DNA of 10,969 bases from an uncultured bacterium (GTDB taxonomy: Bacteria; Bacteroidota; Bacteroidia; Bacteroidales; Paludibacteraceae). The stretch is taken from the NCBI GenBank assembly GCA_947074225.1, contig CAMTOX010000030.1, positions 1-10,969 of the forward strand, in the 5' to 3' direction. This document shows, in pieces, positions 1 through 10,300 of the stretch. Each line of letters begins with the position of its first letter. The stretch's first letter is position 1. The position numbers were made by a program, and so were the translations under genes. The notes below the pieces were generated by a model. It did not search any database, was not told the origin of the DNA, and saw only the letters and a program-made list of their open reading frames with translations.

Positions 1-51
1 GCACTGCAGTTTTTGGTTCTGCCTGTTAAGGTTCGAATCCTTATGAGACAA
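1..51 (+). tRNA. tRNA-Gln (anticodon TTG), 3' part only
   Basis: The 5' half lies outside the window. An anticodon arm is visible: stem 6-10/18-22 with four Watson-Crick pairs and a T-T mismatch next to the loop, loop 11-17 (TTTTGGT), anticodon TTG at 13-15, reading CAA/CAG glutamine codons. A four-base variable region (23-26) follows. The T arm is perfect: stem 27-31/39-43 and loop TTCGAAT at 32-38. The 3' acceptor strand is 44-50 with discriminator A at 51. The implied 5' acceptor strand would begin with U, giving the U1-A72 pair typical of tRNA-Gln. CCA is not encoded, so it would be added after transcription. The anticodon loop matches my memory of Bacteroides tRNA-Gln. Confidence 0.85.
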
Positions 52-52
52 C

Positions 53-95
53 AAAACTCCAACTGATCGCTGATCGGTTGGAGTTTTTTGTTTTT
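53..95 (+). terminator. Intrinsic terminator of the tRNA transcript
   Basis: A hairpin pairs 55-68 with 72-85, 14 pairs including one G-T pair, around a three-base loop at 69-71. Two T runs follow (84-89 and 91-95). Two further A-T pairs can extend the base. It starts within a few bases of the tRNA 3' end, so it should end the tRNA unit and insulate the next gene from read-through. Confidence 0.88.
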
Positions 96-153
96 AGAAC
101 ATCTGCTTAAAAAAATAATTTGCATAAATAGTCGCAAAGCAAGCAGATAACTC

Positions 154-161
154 TATCTTTG
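154..161 (+). promoter_or_regulatory. Bacteroidota-type -7 promoter element (TATCTTTG) for the DAHP synthase gene
   Basis: TATCTTTG fits the TAnnTTTG -7 element used by the primary sigma factor of Bacteroidota, and is followed by CA as is often seen. It lies 27 bases before the ATG at 189, giving an inferred leader of about 20 bases. No good -33 TTG is present at the usual spacing; the nearest TTTG (119-122) is too far upstream. No Shine-Dalgarno sequence precedes the ATG, which is normal for this phylum. The short leader has no room for an attenuator or riboswitch. Confidence 0.65.
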
Positions 162-188
162 CATTCTAAAACTTATTCATAACACATT

Positions 189-1265
189 ATGACGCATTTT
201 AAGCCGCTTTTCGACACTTTATCTGTGAACGACGAGCCAATTATCATTGCCGGACCATGCAGCGCAGAGAGCGAGGCTCAGGTGGTAAATACCGCCTTGG
301 CACTTCATGACATGGGAATAGAGATTTATAGAGCCGGCATATGGAAACCACGCACCAAACCAGGTGGGTTTGAAGGTGTGGGAAGCAAAGGGTTGGCATG
401 GCTAAAACGTGTACAGCAGGAGTTGAATATGAAAGTGGCCACAGAAGTAGCTACACCACGTCATGTAGAGCACGCATTGGCCGAGGGAATAGACCTACTA
501 TGGATAGGTGCACGCACAGTAACAAACCCCTTTGCCATGCAAGCTATTGCCAACGCTCTTAAAGGAGTGGATATTCCAGTATTGGTGAAGAACCCGGTGA
601 TGCCCGATGTAAATTTATGGATGGGAGGCATTGAACGGTTGTATATGGCGGGGGTAGAACGCTTAGGGGCCATACATCGTGGATTCGGGAGCTCTCCTAA
701 TAGTCAATATCGGAACGAGCCACATTGGAACATACCCATAGAGCTGAGACGACAATTGCCAAATTTACCCATTCTGTGCGACCCAAGTCACATTGGAGGA
801 TGCCGCGACTTGATAGAGCCGATAGCACAAGAGGCCATGGCCTTGCAAATGGATGGCTTGATAGTAGAGACACATTGCTCACCACAACAAGCATTGAGCG
901 ACTCACAGCAGCAAATAACTCCCCAAGCATTACACCAAATATTAAAGAGACTGGTTATAGGAAGCCGTTGCGAAACAGACATTACTTTACTTGAACTACG
1001 CGTACAGATAGATGCCATAGACCAAAGTATCTTGGAGGCATTAGCACGCAGGATGGAGCTCTCGCAACAAATTGGCGATTACAAGCGTAGCAAACAGATG
1101 ACCATATTACAACCTGAGCGTTATGCACAACTTCTTGAAGAACGCTGCCAAGAGGGTGAGCGTATTGGTGTAAGTAGGAAATTAATACAAACACTCTTTG
1201 AAGCTATTCACGAAGAGTCGGTAAAGGTTCAGTTAAAACAGTTGAAAGAAGATAAAACAGAATAG
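189..1265 (+). CDS. aroF: Bifunctional DAHP synthase (type I-beta) / chorismate mutase (AroQ class)
   Basis: This cytosolic enzyme of 358 residues should condense phosphoenolpyruvate and erythrose 4-phosphate to DAHP, and convert chorismate to prephenate. Residues about 15-255 form the DAHP synthase barrel of the KDO8P-synthase-like family. Visible motifs are GPCSAES (22-28), IWKPRTKPGGFEG (51-63), GART (107-110), KNP (134-136), IHRGF (162-166), DPSHIGG (198-204) and VETH (226-229). The metal ligands expected in this family are present: C24, H201, E227 and D238. Residues about 265-350 are an AroQ helical domain; by alignment from memory to E. coli chorismate mutase, R271, R288, K299, R311 and Q348 match its active-site residues. 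Such fusions usually let a downstream product inhibit DAHP synthase; that is inferred here. The gene stands alone between two terminators. The ATG at 189 fits the promoter position. Symbols vary (aroF, aroG, aroA), so the symbol is provisional. Confidence 0.95.
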   Translation: MTHFKPLFDTLSVNDEPIIIAGPCSAESEAQVVNTALALHDMGIEIYRAGIWKPRTKPGGFEGVGSKGLAWLKRVQQELNMKVATEVATPRHVEHALAEGIDLLWIGARTVTNPFAMQAIANALKGVDIPVLVKNPVMPDVNLWMGGIERLYMAGVERLGAIHRGFGSSPNSQYRNEPHWNIPIELRRQLPNLPILCDPSHIGGCRDLIEPIAQEAMALQMDGLIVETHCSPQQALSDSQQQITPQALHQILKRLVIGSRCETDITLLELRVQIDAIDQSILEALARRMELSQQIGDYKRSKQMTILQPERYAQLLEERCQEGERIGVSRKLIQTLFEAIHEESVKVQLKQLKEDKTE

Positions 1266-1323
1266 TGGTAAAGAACTCAAGAGTTATCGTAAATAACAGA
1301 GAGTAATAAACCCAGTGAAAAAG

Positions 1324-1357
1324 AAAAGCCGCCTAACACAATGTTAGGCGGCTTTTT
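1324..1357. terminator. Bidirectional intrinsic terminator between convergent genes
   Basis: An 11-bp GC-rich perfect hairpin pairs 1328-1338 with 1342-1352 around a CAA loop. It has T5 (1353-1357) on the right and A4 (1324-1327) on the left, so it can work on both strands. It lies about 60 bases after the stop of the DAHP synthase gene, and the reverse-strand stop at 1363-1365 is only six bases from its T run. It therefore serves both genes. Nothing else is visible in the gap 1266-1362. Confidence 0.92.
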
Positions 1358-1362
1358 ATTTA

Positions 1363-4300
1363 TTAATAGAGGAACTTGCCACTATCGATTACTTTTCCTT
1401 TGTCGTAGATAAAGACATAGAGATAAACTTGTCCTCTCTTCTCATAAGTAAAGATTTCGCCATCGGCCGACGATTCGCAGATGTTGACATTTGGATCAAC
1501 CAAAGGCAATGAACGGCGTTCAATCAATCGTCCAGAAGGTTCGAAAATAAGCACACTTACATTATTACGGCGTGTACTTGCTTTAAAGCTACCATTACCG
1601 AGATAACTCCAGCATACATCTTCACTCTTCGGTCTGTCGCCTGGGTTATCGCCCGACGCAGTGAAGTGAATAGTATAGGTAGATTCTGTACCATCTTCTG
1701 CCTCAACATAGATATAAGTTAACTCTCCCACAGCAGCTTTTGAAAGAAATACTTGTTGACTCTCTTCACCTTTGATAGGTTCAATCTCTGGTACCTGAGC
1801 ACCAGGGAATAGCAAGTAGGTATATTCAAACTGAGAAGGAGCAAAGTTGCGTATTGAGGAGCCATCAACAATAATATCTTTCAACAAAGCATTATTGCTC
1901 AACAATATTTCCATGTTGATAACATATACATTAAATGTCTCACCATCTTCGGCAGTTACAATTACTACAATAGTTACCGGATCTACCTGATTAACTTCTA
2001 CCATTTGTCCATAATGACCCACAAGGTATGTTACTTCGTCGGCTCTTGGTAGCGAAGCGGTATCAGTACCAATAGGGAACTCCATTGTGTATTCAAACAA
2101 TGTAGGATTAAATCCATTCAAAGAAACACCCTGTACTAACAAATCTTCTAATAACGCATTATTCGATTTACGTACTTGGAAAGATAGGCTATACTCACTT
2201 TCATGGTTCATATCTTGCGAAACTACTTTAATAATAGAAGTACCAGGCAGTGCTCCCAATTGCAATTCAATAGAATAATAGTCGTCTACCTGTCCCTTCC
2301 AAGTAATAGTTGGAAGTTCAGTAGTTCCATAAGGCAATATAATGCTGTAATTATAAGTCTCACTATCGAAAGAGTTATCGGCGGCATAGTGTATTGAATT
2401 TACATCAATCATCTCACCATCTAAATAGATACCTTCCAAGAGAGCATTATCAGAGAGCATATTTCTAAATGTAATACGGTAAGTATTTACATTCACACCA
2501 TCCTGAGCTGTTACCACTACATAGGCTGTATCGGCCACTGTTGCTGCTTGTGTAATCGCCACATTTTGCAAAGTTGGTTCAGGCAATAAGCAAGTAATAA
2601 CAGGCACTTGAGTTTGAGCATAAGGAAGTACCAATGTATAATCAAAGAGTTCCATATCAAATCCTTGAATAGCATTACCATTGCCATAGATCATAGAAGC
2701 ATATGCATTGTGCGACAGTTCAACAGTGAAGTGAATAACATAAGTGGTTACAAATGTAGTATCTTGTGCTTTTACAGTGATGCTATAATCGCCATTAATG
2801 CCACCATTCACAGCGGAGATTGTTTGATAAGCATCGCCGGCCTGCCATTGTACTGAAGGCATCTCTGTAGTGCCAATAGGCAAAAGAACATGATATTGTA
2901 AACTATCGGGATGGAATCCCAATATTGTAGAACCATTTAATGTTAAGTCGTTCAACTTACTATTCTCTGAAAGCAATAGTGAACAGTGAATCACATAACG
3001 ATTAGTATACGCATTATCCTCTGCTGTAACAGCAATGATAATAGAATCGTTTAATGAGGTAGGCATAGTCACCACAACATTCTGCATCGTATCGCCAGCA
3101 GCAAAAGCTACTCTTGGCAATTGTGTCGTACCAATTGGCCATTGCAATTGATAGCGATAAGTGCTTGCCGCGAAGTCCTGATCGACCGTAAATGTTATAG
3201 CATCGGTATCTAAATCTTCGTCGTTAATCAAGATGTTGGCCAATTGTGCATTGGTGGATTTCAAGATAACAAAAGAGATTGCATAACTATTTCTGAACAT
3301 TGTATCTTGAGCCGTCACCACTACTTCGTAGTTTCCAACCGACACCTCTTTCAATTGAACAGATTGATAAATATCGGCATTATCCCAAGTTATAGTAGGA
3401 TACTGACGTGTTCCCACAGGCAATGTCACTTGGTAAGCAAATAGTTCTGCATTGAACGACTGGTCTACGGTGAAATTAGCTGCCGAAAGAGTCATCTCTT
3501 CATAGTTCAAGTAAATCATATCGAGAGTAGCTATTTGCGACAATTTCACCGTAAAACTAATGGTATATTGTCCTTCAGTACCATCTTGTGCAGTAACAGT
3601 AATTAAAGTATTACCATTAACACCATTGGTTGAAATCGCAATGTTTTGATTATCGTTAGCTCCAACAACCGATATATTTGGTAACTGAGTGGTTCCTACT
3701 GGAAGTTCTACTTCGTAGTAGAAGCTATCTGGTTGGAAGTTCTCTAATTGTTGTCCATCTAAAAGAATAGATTCAATAGTTGTTTCCGAAGAGAGTTGGT
3801 AATCTAAAATAACATAATAACTATTACGCACCTTACCATCTTCGGCTGTTACGGTAATAATTGTTGTATCGCCTTGTTGAGTAATCACAATGCTCTGATA
3901 AGCGTCGTCGGTACGGTAGGTAATATCTACATTGTCATTATCCGTTCTTACCACTTCATATATAAATGTATTTGCATTAAATGTAGCAAGTGGTTGGTTG
4001 TTGATTACAATAGCCGATAAGAGGGCATAATCTGATTGTTGTGCTGCCAAGTGGAGAATATAATTCACCTCTGTACCATCTTCGGCAATAACATTAATAA
4101 TAGCATCTTCATTCAAACCGTTATTCTCGATAGAAATAGTTTGACCATAAGATCCAGCCACTGCCGAAATAGTTGGCACCTGCGGTAACGCTTGTTTAGG
4201 CGTGGTTACTTTTAAGAGAATAGAGTAATTCAACAATGTAGAATCGAATGCGGCATCTGAGATGTATGTTGCATTCTCCACAACAAGCGATTCACCATTA

Positions 4301-7300
4301 ATTAATATATCGGCAAGATAAGCATTAGAGTTTTTACGAGTATTAAATTCAACACGTGTTATAGTGCTATCGGCCTTATTAGGTGAGATAGCTTGATAAT
4401 CGAATCCAATAATAGAATCTACCGGAGCATACTGCACAAGAAGTTCTTGAGCCACTATTGCGCCTATAGCCTCCACACGAATAGCTTCATTGCGCTCTAC
4501 CTCTACCTGATATAAATAGGTTGAGCTATTAAAGTCTAACAGCATTTCGTTGTTTACGCTAACCGACGCTAAAGTATTATCGGCCGACAATGGACGAAGG
4601 TAGTTCAATACATAGCTGTTCAATTCAGATCCTTGAACATTCCAAACCACAGAATCGTTAGTAATATATTGAGTCACCACATCACTATCGAACTCTTTAG
4701 TGAAGATAGATACTAAAGCATCGTTATTGGTTACTGTATAATTGTAATTATAAGATTCTGGTGAATAACCTTCTAAAATAGTTTCGTTCAATGCTATTAG
4801 AGCCAATTTACCTGTTGTTACTACAGCCGGATAGTTAAATGCAATAGTATATTCGGTAGTATGTAATCCATCTTCCGACGTTACAACTAAACGAGTCATA
4901 TCGTTACAGTCCATTATTACTTGCTGTCCGTCGCTCATCTTAGTAAACAACACCTCTGGTCTAACCGCTCCTGCTATCATATCTACTTGATAGGTTAATT
5001 GGTCGGGGTTATAAACAAACTCCCCTCCTACTACCTCTAAATCCCAAAGTATTGAAGCTGTAGAGGCAACAGATTTCAAGTTAATATGGTAACGATTCAC
5101 TGTCCCATCTTCGGCAGTTACTACAATCTGTATTAACGAGTCGCTTGTTACCACAGCAGTAGTTTGATATTGACTACCAGCATAAGTAGTTACAGAAGGA
5201 TACTGAAGATAGCGGAATGGCATCTCAACGTCATAGCTATATTGATTAGGTTGGAAACCTTCAAGCAACAAACCATCTACTTCAATACCACTTAATGTAG
5301 CAATCGTTGAAACCGGACGATTAAATGTCACGGTATAATAGTTTTTACTTAAATCCTCAGCCATTACTTCGATAGTTGTTGTAGCCACACCATTATTCCA
5401 CCCAGACCATGATAAACGGTGAGCTTGGTCTTCCACTTCGCCCTCTACAGTTACTTGAGGTATACCTGCATATTCAGAAGGAAGTGTAATAGAATAGTTA
5501 TTGGTAGTCGAAACAAAACCTTCAAGAGCAACTCCATCAACAAGTATGTTAGAAAGACGGTTGTTATAGTAGAATGCCACATTATCTATAAACATAGTTC
5601 CTGTGTGATTCCAATCTGTACATACTGCACAAGCTCCTAAACCTGATGCATCTTCAGTATGTCCTGCATTAACAATTAAATTCATCTGAGATGGCGCTGA
5701 GATAGTTGTCGATAAAGGGAAAGTCATATGCTTCCATTCACCAGCAAAGGTATTATCTGTAAATACCACCTCTTCATTTACTAAACCATCGGTAATTTGA
5801 TATACAAAACGCATGTTATCAATTCTTGTTCTTGAAGGCTCTTGGAAATAATCCATATGTGCCTCGTCGGGAGTATTTCTAAAAGCAATACCACCAGAAA
5901 CACTTGAGGAAGAACCACCCGAACTAGAAAGATTTAATTGTATATTTCCTAAAGTAATCATACCAGGTACACCACCATGAATTGAGAACTCTTGCGAACG
6001 TGTAAAGAGTTTTACGTAAGAATTCCCTTCATACTCCTGCAATTGTACCTCTTGACCTGTTGTATAGGTTTTATTAGCTTCAGAAATAAATCCGCTACCA
6101 AAACCAGTGAATCTATATTTCTCGGCAGCATCGGCAGGTACCATCCAACCGGTTGGGCGGTTAGCACTATTATAGACAGCAGTTTCCCAAGAACTAAAAT
6201 CACCATTAGGGATAATATCCAAAGTATAGTAGAAGAAGATATCGTAATTCATCTCCTCATCGTTTGTCATGCTAAACACATTCAAACGTACCTGTTTACT
6301 ATTTGAAATAACCTCCGACACTTGAGTACCTTCAGGATATTGATAAGTAATAACAGGAGTGGCAGCAACAGGAATCACATAGGAGGTTACTTCAGGATTA
6401 AAGTTTTCTAAAGCAGCACCATCTACTAAGATTGATTCTAATTTCACCACACCTACTGATGCTACCGACATGTTTAATGTATAAACTGTTGGAGCAACAC
6501 TCTTATCATCGCCATATACAGTCAATGTTGAAGCAGTTGTTAATGTTCCTACATTCATCATTACCGATTGTTCAGGATAGTTCTTCACATAGGTAATAGT
6601 AGGCATCTCTGTAGTACCACTTAATAAAGAGACATTATATATAAGGTTAGAACTTACAAAACCATCTACAGGTAATCCATTAAGCAAGATCATTGACAAC
6701 TCATTCGCTGCAGAACTCTTAGCTACTTCAAAGTTAATCTTGTAAATTGTTTCCGAACCATCTTCGGCCATGACCTTAATATAAGAGGTATCCAATAAGC
6801 AATTCTGTACCAATATCACCTGTTGTTCAGGCATTGGCACACTATTTTCGTCCAAAGCACATTCCCAAGATATTTTTGGTACCATCTGAGTTTGGTAAGG
6901 CAACTGAACGGTATATTCTAATGTAGAAGCATTGAAAGTTGGTAATGGCACATCGGCAATTAAAATAGTATTCAAAGAACTTACATTAGATTTCTCAACT
7001 TCAAAAGCAATGGTATATACTTTTACGGTATTACCATCTTCTGATGTAACCTCTACTGTTGTAGTGCCATTAACCGAACCATAAATAATTTTTATCTGTT
7101 GGCCAGCCTGTGTATTCACAACATCCATGACAGGAACAGAAGTTGTGCGCCAAGGCAATGTATAGTTATATGCTGTTACCTCACTACTAAATTCCGGTAA
7201 GGCTACCCAACGATTATTGATCAACATTTTTATGTCGGACAACTCAGCTTGAGTTCCCAATAAACGATTAAAGTGTACAGTATATTTATTTGTATTACCA

Positions 7301-10300
7301 TTTTGAGCTACCACCACAATTTCAGTACCCTCAATACCTGCTTGTGCAATAGCAATCATTTGAGTACTATCGGCAGGAATATAGCTAATGGCAGGAATAG
7401 CTTGGTTGGCTTCAAGGTCAATAACATAATGCATTACCTCTGCCTCAAAGTTTTCCAACACAACACCATCTCTTGTTATTCCAGCAAGCTTACTATTAGT
7501 AAATGGTGCAAATGTCATAGCAATATGGTAAGTAGAAGTAGCACTACCATCTTCAGCAGTAACATTTAAAATAACGTTACCTTCGCATGCCGGAGTTATC
7601 ACTTCTACACTCTGACCTATGGCACCTTTAATATAGGTAACCACAGGAGCCGTAGTAGTACCCATTGGCAATATGTAGTTATACGAATATACATTCTCTT
7701 GATAACCTTCTAATGTTACACCATTAATAGAAATGGTTTGTAGGGTAGAGATATTAGACTTGGCAACCTCAAATGTAACGCTATATTGAGATACTGCTCC
7801 ATTTTCTGCCACCACATCAATCTGTGTAGCTCTATTCAAACCGCCTTCGTAAAGGTATATTTGTTGAAGAGCGTTACCTGCAACTGCAGTAATGGTTGGA
7901 GCTGTAGTAGTAGCAATTGGAAGAGTAACAACATAATTAAACGAGTCGGGAGTAAATCCTACTATACCGATCTCATCTATTAATATATTATTCAAGAAGC
8001 TCAATGTAGATTTTGCAAATGCAAAGTGTATTACATAAACATTCTTTGCACCCTCTTCTGGAGTCACCTCAATTTTTGCTGTTCCCTCCAATCGAGGTGA
8101 AGAGATGGTTACATATTGTCCACTGCTTGCTATAGCTTGAATGGTTGGGCAATTCTCAGTACCTGCAGGTAAGGTATAGAAGTATTCAAAAATGTTAGCA
8201 TCAAAACCTTCTAAAGTGTCGCCACCTACTAAGATTCCGCTTAATAGTGCATTTTCAGATTTCACTACCGAGAACTGTAGGCTATAAATCTTCTCTGTAC
8301 CATCTTCAGCAATAACAGTAATAGTGGTAATGCCATTTACACCACCTCTCACAATAGACACTCTTTGAGCCTCATCGTTCTTCACTACCTCAATAGTTGG
8401 CAATACTGCTGTTCCACTTGGAAGTGTTATGTCATATTGTTCGGTTTGAGCATTAAAGTTATCAAGAGAAACACCACCTACTAATATATCGCTCAATGTA
8501 GCATCGGAAGAGCGCATCACTGAGAATGCTATAACATAGATTGTGCTGGCCCCACTTTGTGCACGCACTGTAATACGTGTTTCGCCATCTATTCCACCAT
8601 CTGTGCGACGTATGGTTTGGAAAGCATCGTAAGGAGTGTAAATTATCTCTGGAAGTTCTGTAGTTCCTCTTGGTAATAAATAAGTATAATAGGTACTATC
8701 CGGACGGAAACCTGTAATGGTAGAACCTGCCACTTTTAAATCTAATAAGGTAGCATTATCTGCTTGTGCCACGCTCATGGCAATAGTATAGGTTGTAACG
8801 CTATTATCTTGAGCCCTAACCACAATTCGCGAGGTACCATTAATACCTCCCGAAGTGAATGAAATATTCTGATAAATATCGCCGGCACTCCATGCCACTG
8901 TAGGCATTACAGTTGTACCAATAGGCAATATCACTTGGTAAGAAGTTACTGAAGCATCAAAACCGGTTATAGTAACACCATCTAAAGTAATATCCGTCAA
9001 GTAAGAGTTTGACGATTTAGCTGTAGAGAAGGTAATACGATAAATTGCTACAGCACCACTTTGCGATGTTACAGTAATTTTAGTCACACCTTCTGTACCT
9101 CCGGTTTCTAATACTACAGTCTGATAAGCATCGCCTGGAGTCCAAGTAATAGTAGGAAGCTGGGCTGTTCCGATAGGCAAACTATAGGTATAATTATAAA
9201 CCGATGCATTAAAACCTTCAATAGAAGTACCGCCCACTTGAATATCCAATAGTTGAGTATTCGTAGATGCGGTAATACGATAAGAGATTCTATAGATACG
9301 ACTATTGGTGGTACCTGTTGGGGTAACCGTAATAGTTGAGGTTCCATTTAAACCTTGATCGTCGATAACAATGGTTTGATCGCCTGTAGCATAGGCCGAC
9401 ACCGCCTGAATGGTTGGTGAAGTAGTGGTACCAACAGGTAAGTCAACAATATAATTGGTCTTAGTAGGCGAGAAATCGGGAATCTGAACCCCATCTAATA
9501 ATATATTCTCAAGCGTATTATCGGTTAAAGCACCAATGGTAAAATTAATGGTATAAACTTGAGTCGTAGTGCCATTCTCGGCAGTAACTGTTACCGTAGC
9601 GCTACCAGGAACTTGTGTGCAGTTTATCACTGAAGTCTGACCACTTTCGGCCGTTTGAACTGCAATAGTCGGACAAGTAGTAGTACCATAAGGCAATTCT
9701 ACATTATAATTATATACATAAGGGTTAAATGAAGCTATAGAAGTACCATTTACAGTAATTCCTGCTGGACGAGGATTTGAAGATAACTCGCCAACAAAGT
9801 TAATAGTATAAGTAGTAGTTGAACTACCATCTTCGGCTGTTACTGTAATAGTAGTAGGCTGTCCTACTGTGCCATAATTAATAGACAACTCTGAACCGGA
9901 GATTTCTCGTCCATTACGAAAAGCCGTAATAGTAGGTATGGTAGTAACACCCTGACCTAAAGAGTAGGTATATGTATAAGTATCCTTATCGAATCCCGAC
10001 ATAGGACGATTATTAAGACGTATCTCAGAGAGCTGAGAACTATAGGCTAAATACATCTCATCTACATATAGAGTAGAGGCTATGTTAACACCATTATTAT
10101 CGCGGAAGTTTGGATAGTTACCCGAAGAGTAGATTACATTGATTTTCTCAGGTACTAAATTATTGTAGTAATTAATAGGTATGGCCAAACGGGTCCAGTT
10201 GGTAATTTGCTGATTGCTGCGCCATGAACCCTCGCCCACTTGCGTAGCATATTGAGTGGTGGTACAAGCGTTACGGTCTGTTTGTTGACGAATGTCGGAC

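Noticed and set aside
1..51. tRNA 3' end as an attachment site for an integrated element carrying the giant gene.
   Set aside because: No integrase is present, and the only partial copy of the T-arm sequence is a 10-base chance match at 1536-1545. A housekeeping gene lies between.
119..122. TTTG as the -33 element of the promoter at 154-161.
   Set aside because: The gap of 31 bases is much longer than the roughly 19-21 expected in Bacteroidota promoters.
461..1194. Minus-strand and second-frame open frames overlapping the DAHP synthase gene.
   Set aside because: The plus-strand frame is a clear full-length enzyme with its catalytic residues, and the others have no recognisable features.
5992..6306. 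Plus-strand open frame of 104 codons inside the giant gene, with similar ones elsewhere (for example 7273-7569).
   Set aside because: These are shadows opposite a strong coding frame. They have no promoter and no recognisable domain.
1657..10032. Recurrent LPxGT in the repeats, reminiscent of the sortase signal LPxTG.
   Set aside because: The order is GT, not TG. The motif is internal and repeated in most units, and no hydrophobic segment plus basic tail follows. It is part of the beta-sandwich core.
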